A DNA stretch of 64,000 nt from Pterobdella sp. o SKG-2022 (lineage: Eukaryota > Annelida > Clitellata > Hirudinida > Piscicolidae), in the NCBI GenBank assembly GCA_964035795.1, contig OZ038321.1, positions 12,496,208-12,560,207 of the forward strand, given 5' to 3'. The notes under the pieces are model-generated. The model did no database searches. It saw nothing but the letters and a program-made list of their open reading frames with translations, and had not been told where the DNA came from. This document shows, piece by piece, positions 1 through 11,949 of this stretch. The first letter of the stretch is position 1; the number at the start of each line of letters is the position of its first letter. The position numbers and the translations under genes are program-made.

Positions 1-519
<519 letters not shown>

Positions 520-959
520 TTTGTAAGGCGCGCAGTTTGAAAACTAGGTTTGCTGCAAAGGCGCTTGTGTAGCCCAAAGAACTACGGCAAAGAGATGCGG
601 CTATAAAGATCCGTTTTTAAACACTTGCAAAAATGTTTAAGAGAAGGTAGAAGACCCAGGTAAGATAGAAAAAAATTCAATAAATGAGGGGCAATTCGCG
701 AAAAAGAGCGATATGACAAAGAGTTAGGAGAGACAGGCTGATGCAGCCATAAGCCAGAGTTTGAAGATCTGAAAGTTTCATGAATCTGTTTGATAGAAGA
801 AAGTCATATAAGTAGCCAGCTGATTAAAATATAAAATACTAGCGATGAGCCACAGTAATTTGAACTAGGCTCTTAGTGCGACCGGTAACCAATGAGGCGA
901 TCGAGGCAAGCACGAGATGAAAAATGGTATTCGGCATTATTTATTGCTAATAAGTTTTG

Positions 960-1960
960 TTCATTTTTTTTTACAGTTGCACTTCTTTTATGCAAATCTT
1001 TCTGCTTATTCGAATTGATGTTGAAAGATTTGAGGTTTATTTTTAGTATGAACACTAGTGATTTTTGGTCGGCTTCGGGTTGTTTTGGTTGGAGCGTGGA
1101 AGTATGCGTCTATTGATGTTTGTGCAGGCGAGCCTGAACTCAATCTTTGTATATGTCTTAGTAAAGTAAATCTTCCGTTTCTTTTTGTAGTAGTGAAAAT
1201 TTTTTGATTTTTTTTGCATTATAGTTCATCATTTGTAATTTTTTTGGCCATAAAACGCCTATGACCCTCCAAAAAAGACGTCTTTGGAATCCGTCCAGTT
1301 TGTCTTCACCTGTTTTCGTCATAGAAAACGTGCCACAATTGTAGAGCAATATCAAGAAAATATACGCTTGAACATTCTCAGTTTTTTTTTGACTAATTTT
1401 GTTTTTGTGCTACAGTATTCACAGTTTGTTAAAGGCAACTAGAGCCAAGGCTTTTCTGTTAGAAATTTCTTTATCTATTGACAGATATGTTCCTAGTTTT
1501 TTTGTTGTTATATTAGCAAGGTTGGTAGATATCAAAGCAGTTATTTCTGATTTTGAGGATAAACTTCGAGGTTGTAAGTTTTCATTTGTTATATTCCCAA
1601 TGTACTTAGGGATTTCTCAGTAACGAAATTTATGTCGTCTGGGTAGATTAGTTTTTTTCCAACTAATTGGTTCGGAAGCAGAGATACTGCTTTTTTATAT
1701 CCTCTCCCAAAGCTGCCTGTTACTATATTTTTTGTGTTTCTAAGTTTGGCATTTAAGTCACCTAATACAATGAAAATGTTTTGAGGTTGTTTTATTAAGA
1801 TTGAAACTCTTCCATAAATGTAAGCTCTTCGTTTTCATCTGCTAGAGCTCTCACTTGAGTCGGTCAATACACTCCACCAATAGTGGAAATTTTTCAATTT
1901 TATTTTTGCTGAAATGGTTGTGCTATTTCTTTAAGGGAAAACATCAATATTGTTATTACT
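960..1960 (-). mobile_element. RTE-like LINE, 3' portion, nested in A1
   Basis: Minus strand. Around 1,800-1,740 it reads IVLGDLNAKL, the endonuclease GDxNA motif, then within about 40 codons jumps to YPDDINFVTE, resembling the RT catalytic YADD box with Ala changed to Pro. Downstream the frame 1,355-1,158 reads LLYNCGTFSMTKTGEDKLDGFQRR, cut here as LLYNCGTFSMTKT and KLDGFQRR, the C-terminal region typical of RTE-like elements. Most of the RT core is therefore deleted. It sits in the middle of LINE A1 in the same orientation. Confidence 0.65.
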
Positions 1961-1999
1961 TATAAAATAAAAATAAAACAAAAAAAGAAACCGCAAAAG

Positions 2000-2345
2000 A
2001 CAGAAAACACCACTTGCTTTGGAACTTTCAATCTGTGAAGTCATTCACCAAACAAGAATTACTAATACAAGACTTCCCAAAAGACAAGCTCAATTTCCTA
2101 CTTTTGCAAGAAAAAAAAATAAAAAGTGAATTTTCTATAACGAAGAAACAACTATTTTCCATCATCCATACTAACCAACAAACACTATGGGTTTGGTATA
2201 ATCTACAAAAATGCCACCGAAATCATTAAAAAAAATTTGATACCAGAGTAATGAGTGTTACTGCGCGAACAAAATAAATGAAAAAACTAGGTATCAATAT
2301 TCGAACTGTTTGGTACAGTTTTAACAGACTTCGTTAGTGTGGATA
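2000..2345 (+). mobile_element. RTE-like endonuclease N-terminus, inverted
   Basis: Plus-strand frame with the features of an APE-type endonuclease start: GTFNL, then LLLQEKKIKSEF (the conserved Gln-Glu of the active site), then YGFGIIYKNATEII and a segment resembling the strand before the YAPT motif. It stops where the minus-strand piece at 960-1,960 begins in endonuclease order. The two pieces look like one element whose 5' part was inverted. Confidence 0.55.
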
Positions 2346-3515
2346 TCTTTTTTCCAAATTTTTATTTCTTTTTCTTGGCAGCGAGAGCTTCGGAAAATAA
2401 TTTGTAGATGATGATGAGTACTAGGTCGAAGACTCAGACGCAGTGCGCATACTGGTCAATGTTCTAAGAATTTTCATGTTTTTAGAAAAATTTCCAAAAA
2501 AAAAAAACAGAAATCCAATTAATAAAATCATGGATAAATCTAAAAATATTTTAGATGTTTGCAAAAAGCGAAGTGAAAGAGATATGACTGCAAAAAACCT
2601 TGTTTTAGCATTTTTAACGTTAGATTAGATTAGATCAGAGTTAAAGGTTTATTTCTCCGGAGTACTCAAAAAATAAAAAAGAATTAAAAGTGTTAATATA
2701 TTTAATTAACCAAAATATATAGCACTAATACTGATTATTGGACTAACAATTTATGTCACATCTTCCTTAGTAGATAAATTTCTATTTGCTTAATACCATT
2801 TTCTACAAATAACTACAAGCATCCAGGTGCTCAAGTCTGTTTTTGAGTTTTAGTATTGTTTCCACGCTAGTTTCATTGACTCATTCAGTGATTATCCAGA
2901 AACTCTGCTGAATTCTTTGCGCAAAATTACAAATTTTTTTGTCAGTTTATTCTGAGCTATGAGCAGTGCTTCTATTTTAGTTTCATCTAATGAAAAACGG
3001 GTTTTTTAGTTTATGATCAGTGTGATGACTTACTTAAATATTCCATTTTTTGTTTCACTTTTTTTTCAATACATCTTAAACTAGCTACTGAATTTAAGAA
3101 AAGTTTTATTTATCATTTGCGTTCGCGTTTAAAATTTTGTGGAAAAACATCTTCATTTTTGAAAAAAAAAATTAGTTTCAAGGGAAAAATTTCGAGTTCC
3201 TTTTTTGTAAATAAAATTAAAATGACTTGGAAACTTTCCAAGTTGAAGCATGTAAGTACTTGAGAGTTAGACGCAAATAATTTTATCATGAGCATCTAAT
3301 TTATGTTTACCAATAAAAACGCTAGTATATTATTTTTTTATAATTATGAACATGATCTTTTCAGTCTTGATCCTATGGATACTATCCCAAAAGATGAACA
3401 AGGCATTTATTTTTTTATTTTCAATACAGATTGTATTATTATTATTCTTATTATTCATAGCATACAATTTAAAAACGAATTTGCTTCAAATTTTTGTGAG
3501 AAATTATAAATGAAG
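2346..3515. other. Unassigned AT-rich block inside LINE A1
   Basis: No family recognised. A short plus-strand frame near 2,510-2,628 (NPINKIMDKSKNILD) looks protein-like but has no partner exons. Three TTAGA units at 2,620-2,636 could be the tail of an old minus-strand retroelement. A possible isolated exon lies at 3,366-3,402 after a strong TTTTCAG and reads LDPMDTIPKDEQ. None of these can be confirmed. Confidence 0.3.
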
Positions 3516-4472
3516 TTTTTTATGGTATAGGTGAGTTTTCAAAGTTTCGCGAAAATTTTTGAGAAAAGAAGATGAGCACAAGTGAAACGGGAGAGAACTC
3601 CACAGACGTGTGGCATTGTGAAAAAAAGAGCTTTTTATAAACATGTTTGAAAAAAGGTTAATTAAACTGGGGACCAAAGTGCATGAATCTGAGCGGTTGA
3701 TGGGTAAGCCTAAAAGACAAAAAATCGAATAAAAGGCAAGTTTTTTAAGCTTGAGAATGCAGGCAATGAGCCAAAAAACTTTATATTTGCATTTTTGGAA
3801 AACTGGTAATCAGTGCAAACAATCAAGACAGTCATTGGGAAAGCTAAAGTATTTAGTTTAGAAAAAAATTGCTGGCTGCATGGTTTTGAGAGACTGGAGT
3901 TTGTGCAAAAGATGGTTTATCTACCCACAGATTTGCCGTAGTTTAATCTGAAAAAATGTAGTGAGAGTCTTAACTGCGAAAAGAGGTATGAATCTGTTTA
4001 CTTGTTTTATGGCTTGGAGGTAGAAGTTGTAAGATCGAATCATTTGAAAAAGAAAGTAGGTAAAGTTCAAACTTGAGTCTGAAGTGACACGAAGTTTTGA
4101 GTTTAAATGATAAAGAAATTATGGTGCCATCAAAAGTTACCACAAAAAAAAGAATGTATTTTGCTAAAAGAGAAAAACTGCCGATAACCATCATCTAGCT
4201 TTCAGTAAGGCTTAATTTTTTTAGACTGTGAGAGAACCAAGAGCTTAGAGCAGAGAGCCAACTAGATAAGTTATGGAGAGTGGGTTAGGATCTGGATAAG
4301 AGACTCGTGAAAAAAGTAAGGTCATCAACGATCTCGTGAAAAAGCAAATTTTGCTTTTCAATGATGCAACACATAGGTTTCGTTTGAAATGATTAAAAGA
4401 TTAGTTACAAAATAGAGCCTTGTGGCATGCTTGAGTTGAGTGATGTAATGAGAAATAGTAAAATTGTCTATT

Positions 4473-4817
4473 TTAACAAACTGAGAATGTTGAAAAAGAT
4501 AAGAGTGAAACCAAGAAAAATCGAAAACATTTAAAAACGTTTATTAGAATATTTTGATCGAGAGTGTTGAAAACAGCGGAAAGATCTAACAAACCCAAAA
4601 CGGCGGCAAATGCACTAGACACAGATGTTGCGAAGGCTCTCAGTGATGCGTACAAGTGCGGTTTTTGCTGAGTGGTGTTGGCAATGGCTAATTGTGAAAG
4701 AATGAAATAAGGTAATGAAAAGACGTGAAAAGTTATTTTAGAGAGTTTTTCGATAGTTTTTGAAATGGTGCTCAACTTAGAAATAGGGCGGTAATTCGAA
4801 GGATTGGTAGAGTTCAA
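4473..4817 (-). pseudogene. Reverse transcriptase fragment of LINE A1
   Basis: A 114-residue open frame covering the N-terminal part of an RT palm/finger: NPSNYRPIS near residue 5, then TISKTIEKL, and LLDLSAVFNTLDQN near residue 76, where intact relatives have an invariant Asp followed by AFDTLDH. The YADD-containing part lies in the more degraded sequence downstream. Non-functional. Confidence 0.7.
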
Positions 4818-6290
4818 GTTGCTAATAATCTAATAGAAATAAAAATAAATCTAATAATCTAATAGAAAAGATTTATTGGGTAGAGAGCGTATGAGCTTAC
4901 TTACTTTTTCGATAATAACTGATGAAAAATAAGAAAGTGATGTTTTATTGTTTGGTAGATCAAAATCTGTGCAGTACGGAAAGGACGTTGGCAAAGATTT
5001 GTGAATAAGATCGATTTTCATTAAAAAAGCAACTGAAGGTGCTTACAAGATTGGTAGTTTCTGAAGAATTGCGTCGCAGAGATGATGTGACGGATCCAAA
5101 CGTGTAGTTAAAGTAGTCTGATCGAGTCGGTCGTAAAAATAAAAACGCGAGTGGTTTTACGAGATTTAGCGTGAAACTGGCTAAACAAGCTTATAAAACC
5201 TCAACAATGAAAAAAATTTTCTCTTTTTTTTTTTTTTTTTTTTTTGCAGCAAGGACGTCAGTAGATAGCGTCATAGAAGTGTCTGCTAGGGCGAAGATGT
5301 GAGTGTGAAGTGGGGCATGGTGGTCGATAAGTGATTGTAGAGTTGTTCATTGTTGTAAGAAATTTTTCAACTTGAACATCAGGAAGGTGAATAAGTGTAT
5401 TTTGAATGTGTCAAATTTTTTTTTTGAAGAAAGCATCATCAAAATTTAAAAAAAAAACAACTACAATGTGGGGAGAAAGGGGGATAGAAGCAAGGTTAAG
5501 GTTGAAAAAAAAGAAATGGTGATCAATGTTAAAAGTTTCTTTGCCGAGATCTTGTATGAGGTAAAAGGTAGGTTTTGGAGTGTTAATGAGATGAAGGATG
5601 TTACCAAGTCTGAGAATGGGGAAATCTATGTGAAAATCACCGATCAATATGAACTATGAGCAAAAAGAATAAAGGTAATAAAGTTGAGACGTGAGCTCGC
5701 AGATGAATATACCGGTGATTGGAAGACGATAGATTACTGATAAAATCAATAACTTTGACGTTAAAGACACTTTGACCGTCAATGAATCAAAAGAAGACTG
5801 GGGCAATGATTTGATAAAATCCAATTTGATGGGATTCTTAGAAATTACTGAAAGCCCCCCGTCACGTTTCTAGATGGGTCGGTAAGAGTGCAAGACATGA
5901 AAGCCATGAGGCACACTCATGTTTTGTGGCGTTATCTACGTTCTAAAAAGTTCAAGTTTCAGTTAGAACAATAGTGTCAAGTTTTGATTAGGAACGAGTA
6001 GACCTAGAATTGAGAAAAGCAAATTCAGTGGATAAAAGTGAATTGTTGTCTTTAGAATGAGAGGCTGACCGTCATTGCCAAGTAGTACGTCTCATTTGAT
6101 GTCAGACTTATTGCTGAAAAACTGGAAAGTAAGCAGAAGAAATGGTGTGATTGTGACAAGGACGTTTCAGTCTGGAGCAAGAAACGCAGACAGGTGAAAA
6201 AATCTTTTGGTAGCCAATTGCAAGACAAATGCCACCACATTGCTTGCAAATTTTCATGTTCTAAAATGTTTGAAAAAATTTTCGCAAATT

Positions 6291-6538
6291 TTTTTATTCT
6301 AATTAAAGGTGTTCCATAATTTGTACATTATAAAAAAAATTTAACATTTAATATTTTAAATTGAATCTCGACAATCACATAATAAAATAAATCTACAGAA
6401 ACTGATGCCTGTTTTGAGAAAAGGTCTGGAGAGAGTAAAAAAAATTTTCGTGATCAAAAATTTATTTGAAAATTTTCAACTTATTGTAACTTTTCAATAA
6501 GACAAGAATAAAATTTTTTACTTTTTATTTTTTGGTAG
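6291..6538. other. AT-rich spacer between LINE A1 and gene 1
   Basis: Contains a possible further upstream exon of gene 1 after CTACAG at 6,398 (codons reading TDACFEK in one frame), but its donor is weak, so it was not included in the gene model. Confidence 0.25.
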
Positions 6539-8892
6539 AAACACAGAAATTCAAAAGTATGGGAACACTTTATTGGAATCCTTAACTGAGTACCGAACAG
6601 CAGAAGTAAACGCTTCATTTAGTACGTTTTTTTGTGTTGTTGAGATAATTAAGAAACAATTGCAATAACCACATTATTCTTTTATATACTTTTAGCTTTG
6701 ATTAATGTGATACAGGCCTATATTTTAGTTTTTTGTCAATTTAGATTTACATTCGATCAATATGCAAATTCTATAAATATTCAGATAAGAGACGTTCAAG
6801 TGATAAATCAAAGTTTAAACAGTCGATAAAACTAGATAATAATAATTATGTAAAAGCATTGAGTCATCTTTTAAAAACTTCCATCAGCATGAATTATTAA
6901 ACAGTGTACAGTTGCATCAATATGGAACTCAGGTTATAAATTGAAAACGTCGTGTGTTGTTATATACTCGAATATTGAAAAAAAAACGAAAAAAAAAAAA
7001 AATAATAATAAACTTATTATTCTTATTTTAATAAAAATAATTCTTGAAGACTTACATACAGATATTTCATATAGTATTTTAAGACTATAAATTTTTTGAG
7101 AAGAAATTTTTTATTTTAGCAAGGATGAAACAGCCATATATTTGTCAATACTCGAAACTCTTGGCGGAGATCTTGGAAAACCTGGATATGAAATTTTAAT
7201 TCCAAGTCTGTTTTGACAACTCTTCATTATTTTTTGATATTTGAATTAGTTCATAGATTTAACGGTCGTGCATGCGGAAAGTCTCGTCGTGATTCATTTT
7301 AGTAATTTCATTTCTATTTTTTTGAAAATTTTAGTTTTTTCTTAATTTTTTTGTATTCATTCAAAATTTATTCATTTTCTGTTTTTTTTTCTTTTTCAAC
7401 CAATTTAGTGAAAAAAAAATTTTTTTTTGACTTGTTTGATTTTTTGTTCTATGGTATGACTGCTTGGCGGCTGTAAATCGAAACTTGTTTGGGAAAGAGA
7501 AAAGTTCTCAATGCTTTGATGTAGAGCTCGTCTTTTTGAAATTTTAAAATTTGAAATTTTTGTCTTATTTTTATGAGTTTAATCCCGCTTCTAATGATCT
7601 TGCCTTATTCTGTCAATCTTGTTTTTAGAAATAAATAAATTAGTTGAATTTATATAATTTTTTTCAATAGAAGAAAAACTGTTTGCTTATAGAAACTTTT
7701 GAACCTATTTTCGATTCAGCATTTGTTTTAAATTCAGCTTAGAAGTTCAAAAAACAGTCTCAGAAGTCATTTGAACGATTACCTTATTATCTTTTTATTC
7801 TTATTAGTATTATTATATTTATATCCAATATTGTGTACCGATTTCTGTTTGCATAGTAAAACTTAAAAAATTTAATTTTCATTGATACTTTTTTAATTTT
7901 TTAAAAATATTCATATGTATTTTCAGTAATTAATAGTGATCGAGTATTCATCAAAGTCCAGCCGTTATTTCTTCAATAAAATGACATTTCTTGTTCAACA
8001 GATTGGTCTAAACGTGTGGTAGAAGAACCATTTAAAGAGTTTATGTATGAAAACTTTTCAAATATCAATTTTTTATTAAATCACTGATCTTTTTCAGAGA
8101 AAGAATAAGAGAATTATATGTACTCTACGCCGTCCCTTATATGTCAAGAAAAAGTTAGAAAATTCAATTTTTATTGATACTTTTTTAACTTTTTGGAGAC
8201 AATTTGATTTATTTTCAGTAATTACTTTTTTGAAATTTCAAAGCAAAAATATGAGTTTTTATAATATTTTTTTTTTAAAGAAAAATTATAACTTTTGCTA
8301 AGAATAGCCTCATCATAATACATTAGCGAAAAAGTTTATTTAGTAGCTCTAGTAACCATAGATACTTGTTTTTATTCTAGTCTTGAAGATTGAAATACTT
8401 TGAAATGTTTTTATGTGTTTTCAATCTCTATACTATGGAAATTATGCTTCAAGTTTTCAAGAATTTATTTTTAAGTTTTGGGGATTAGAAACAACGAAAA
8501 CATAAATATTCTATCGATTTTATCGGTTTCAAGTTAGTTTTTCTATAGACAATCATAGCTTATTACGAATAATTTAGATAATTCAAACCCGCATAATGAA
8601 GTGAGAGAATCAATGAACATTTTAAAAATGTGAAAAAAATAAATAAAATTTATTGAAAAATTTCAAAATTCTAAAAAAATTGAAATTTATGGAATTTCTA
8701 TAATATAATTATAAAATTTACGGCCCGCATAGCTCAGCTGGTAGAGCATTAGACTAAAGTAACCGGGTTCAATCCCGCGCGGGCCGACACTTATATACAC
8801 AAGGAGAATCTGTTGAACTACCGTAACCCCAATATGTGGCAAATAAAATTCGATCTAAATATATATATATATATAAATAAATAAATAAATAA

Positions 8893-8938
<46 letters not shown>

Positions 8939-9784
8939 ATAAATATATATATAAAGATAGATACATTTTCAAATCAATCAGTTGAATGGATTGAAAAGAG
9001 TATAAAAAAGCTGAAAATGCCCTCCGAGGAATATGTTAAAGCATCAATCTTATGTACAAAGTATATATGCTTAGTTTTGATCTTACTTTTGAAATACAAC
9101 CGAACTTGAAGTTTACCCATTCGATAATTTCAAATTTTTTTTCGCAGGTATAGATCTTGGAAAAAAGACGAGTCATCGGACACTGAACAGTTCGTTTTCA
9201 TTTACATAAAAATACTTCTAAAAAAATTATTTATATTTTAGAGACACTCTAGAGAGGAAAACCAGTGAGTTTTTTTTTATTTTAAACAGAAAAAAATTTT
9301 TCATTTAAAATTTGTTCAAAACAGCATCGGTTCCACAATGTGTTTTTGCTACATTAAATTTGTATGAAGCGCTTTGTCATTATAAATACCTCATTATATT
9401 ACATTACATTAAAAAAGAAAGTTATATATTTATCCTATTTGTTTTTTTATAATGATATACCAATAAGGTTAGTAAATAGAAATCATTGAAAACGTTGATT
9501 TGAATTATATATTTATTAAAGTTTATTGCTATCTATGAGTTATTTACTAGGTAATATAAAACAGTTCTGAATAACAATTCAATAAATAAAACTATGATTT
9601 TTTACAATAATGTTTTTGTTTCCACATATTCTTTCGGAAATAACCTCAAATCTTTTTATTTCCATATTTTTTAGAATATAAATTTTTTATATTTGTTTCA
9701 ATATTTTCAATAGGTTCTCCGTTTCTTTTTATTTTTTGCATACTAACTATGTGGCCCAGAACTCCTGAAGTTATTACCAAATAA
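6539..9784 (+). CDS. Candidate spliced host gene 1, product unknown
   Basis: Not visible as one open frame; inferred from GT-AG exons that join in phase. Best supported part: 8,002-8,044, 8,098-8,153, 8,982-9,060, 9,148-9,193, 9,242-9,264 and 9,760-9,784 (stop). It reads through WSKRVVEEPFKEF, IRELYVLYAVPYMSRK, EWIEKSIKKLKMPSEEY, YRSWKKDESSDTEQF and ends TPEVITK. The last intron ends with a textbook branch site TACTAAC followed by CCCAG. Less certain upstream exons: 6,539-6,605, 6,745-6,849 (35 open codons), 6,888-6,932, 7,120-7,205 (DETAIYLSILETLGGDLG) and 7,257-7,280; the join into 7,120 needs either a start ATG at 6,922 or a shifted acceptor at 7,124. Short introns are 38-87 nt. The product is not recognised; the C-terminus is charged and Ser/Glu-rich. 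The SINE and AT repeats fall inside introns. Confidence 0.5.
8286..8333 (+). repeat. Dispersed hairpin motif, copy 1
   Basis: About 48 nt with core TTTTGCTAAG-n-TAGCCTCATCATAA-n-TTAGCGAAAA; the outer parts pair (CTTTTGCTAA with TTAGCGAAAAG). Related copies at 10,387-10,436 (minus) and 25,631-25,673. Lies in an intron of candidate gene 1. Confidence 0.6.
8722..8856 (+). mobile_element. tRNA-derived SINE (degenerate tRNA head)
   Basis: 8,722-8,787 has a GGCCCGC/GCGGGCC acceptor stem, a D arm with A box TAGCTCAGCTGGTAGAGC and a B box GGGTTCAATCCC, but only 15 nt lie between the D and T arms where about 23 are needed, so the anticodon loop is missing and the T loop is one base short. A full-length related head is at 30,115-30,187 (minus). 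The sequence after the head runs into (TA)n/(AAAT)n repeats. A functional tRNA is unlikely; a SINE head is the better reading. Confidence 0.7.
8857..8957. repeat. (TA)n and (AAAT)n microsatellite
   Basis: Alternating TA and AAAT/AAATA runs that follow the SINE body directly. They give a low-complexity minus-strand frame (Tyr/Ile repeats) with no coding meaning. Confidence 0.9.
9323..9411 (+). mobile_element. SINE 3' body and tail (5'-truncated copy)
   Basis: GTTCCACAATGTGTTTTTGC, then a CTACATTAAATTT block, an AAGCGCTTTG block and a tail TTACATTACATT match, in order, the body and tail of the SINE at 30,012-30,187 (minus). The tRNA head is absent. It lies in the last intron of candidate gene 1. 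Confidence 0.7.
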
Positions 9785-10304
9785 TCTTAATCATAATTTC
9801 ATTGTATTGTAATTGTATTATCATACAAATTGTGAAAGTGAATCACAAAAATCCATATAATTTTTTGAAAACGAACACAAAGTATTTATTCGACTAATTC
9901 CTTCAGGCTTTTCGTAAGAAAATTTCATATTACTAAATGATTAGCTGATAATGTGAGATTTTTTTTACAAAAAGCTTGATGAAATCAGTTAAAGCGATAC
10001 TTTGAATTTTCCATGCTCAGCCTATACTACGTCATGAGTTAAATATTAATTAACTTCTAACAATTAGTTATTTTATAACCAAACATAGATAGGAAAGACT
10101 TATAAATTCAATTGAGACTTTTAAGAAAAATTTTTCAAAAAAATTTTCAGATTAATTAATTTATTTTTGTTCCATTTTGAACCTTCATATTTTACTAATT
10201 TTTTCAAATTTTGTAAACCATAAAAACAAAGTCAAATGAATGTAATGGTAGCAAGCATGTGTGAAAATGCTTTTTTGAAGACATCGTATGTATTTTTCTT
10301 CAAT
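9785..10304. other. AT-rich sequence downstream of gene 1
   Basis: Probable 3' flank of gene 1. No exon, element or structured repeat supported. Confidence 0.4.
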
Positions 10305-10497
10305 ATTTTGTAACGAAAAACATCAAATAAAAGGAATTTTTAATACATTTATTGAGAATCAGAAGCTATTATTTTCGATAAGTTTAGTTTTTTCGCTAAC
10401 GTTTTATGATAAGGCTAAACTTATCGAAAATTATAGCTTCTGATTCTCAATAAATGTATTAAAAATTCCTCTTATTTGATGTTTTTCGTTACAAAAT
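10305..10497. repeat. 193-bp near-perfect palindrome
   Basis: Two 83-nt arms (10,305-10,387 and 10,415-10,497) are reverse complements with only a few mismatches, around a 27-nt spacer. Outer ends read ATTTTGTAACG and CGTTACAAAAT. The centre is a copy of the dispersed hairpin motif (TTCGCTAACGTTTTATGATAA). It looks like a recent foldback element or a local inversion-duplication. Confidence 0.85.
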
Positions 10498-11949
10498 GCT
10501 TTTTTGAAATACATCGTTTTTGCTTCAAAGAACAAATCAAAATCTAAAATAGAATTGAAATCACACGTAGTAAATTTAAATTGGTTTTTTGGAATGGTTA
10601 TTATTTGAATTTTTTTGTTTAAACCTGAACAGTTTTCGACATATGAATTTTAAGTAACTTATAATAGTAAACGAGTAATGTGCCTTAAAAAATATAACTT
10701 AATTTTTTTTCAAATTAGTAAATTAGGAGTGAGATAAAAATCGATAAATATGATTAGATTTAAATTTTTTCAATTATGTGTCTTTTTAAATTGATGTTGG
10801 AGTTCAAGTTTCTTTATATACATTAATCAATATCTTGATTATTTAATTCGAATGAATATTGTATTTTTTGTTTAATATTTAATTATTATTGGAGTTATCA
10901 TGGTAATCTCCAAACAGATGAACAAACCGCTTATAACATTGGATGCGAGATGTTTAGGTTTGTCTAAAAGTTTCATTATTACAATGCTTTTCTAAAAAAA
11001 TGAGTGAGTTTTTTGAAAATAAAGCAATTAGCAAAAAAATTTTTTTGAGAATTAAAAGTTCCAAGTTACAATTTTAATTCAACATAATCATAAAATTATA
11101 AAGGTTTTGACAAATTTTTGAATTTTAAAACTAAAGAAAACATTTGGAAAATTTTAATAATCCAGAACAAAACAAAAATAAGCTAGATTGATCTTTATAT
11201 GTTTCAAGCTCATGTTTAATTGAATCTTTTTGATTCGGAAAATTTTCTGTAACGCAAAGCTTACAAAGTAGGTTCAACGAAAAAATGTCTTCATTGAGAA
11301 TATGAACAGGTATTGGAATTTTTTCATACATTTTTAAAAGAACTGAAGGCTGGTTGATTTAGTGAAAACTGCATTAGCGTCTGAAAATGACCAATGAAGA
11401 CTTAAGAAAATTTCTAAGAAAAAATAATTTCACAAACGGTAAAAAAAGGTGTTATAATAGTCAGGTTTATAAAGAACAGCGTTTTCAGTTGATGAAGAAA
11501 AAATGATTTTCTTATGTTTGATGGCTCAAATGAGAAAGTCGAAGATCAGTGTCTTTACGAGATGAAGAGATCGGTAAACTATTAATGTTCAAAGTTATCA
11601 GATTTTGAAAACTACATCCTGTTTTCAAAAAAAATTTAACAAGATTTTACATATTTTAGATTTATTTTTTTGGAGACATTGTATGTTCTTTTGTAAACTT
11701 GAATTTCGTGAAGTCAAAACTTCAGATTATGAGGATGCTAGAAAAACACTTGGAGAAAATTTTTATTGAGCTAAAATTTTCAACAAGTAGTTTTTCATTA
11801 GCCTTTTTGTCAGTGTTAGGTTGGTGCTAATTTTTAAGTTTTTGCCTTGTTTCAGTTTTCATATATGAATTTTGTGCATTTTTTTATTTCCATAATATAA
11901 AGTTTTTACTGTGCGATAATCTAGATTTGTATATAATTGTATTTAATTA
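10498..11949. other. AT-rich region with two weak coding hints
   Basis: 10,918-10,957 follows CCAAACAG and is followed by GTTTGT; it reads MNKPLITLDARCL and could be a first exon of gene 2, but no in-phase partner was found before 13,052. On the minus strand 11,331-11,131 is open for 66 codons (MYEKIPIPVHILNED near its start); it resembles no family I know and may be an old LINE piece. The rest is unassigned. Confidence 0.3.

Noticed and set aside
2443..2628. 61-codon plus-strand frame as a gene
   Set aside because: Looks partly protein-like but has no splice partners or homology that I recognise; left inside an unassigned block.
8722..8787. Functional tRNA gene
   Set aside because: Anticodon arm too short and T loop one base short; a full-length related head at 30.1 kb belongs to a SINE.
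8769..8972. Minus-strand frame rich in Tyr and Ile
   Set aside because: Translation of TA and AAAT microsatellites beside the SINE.
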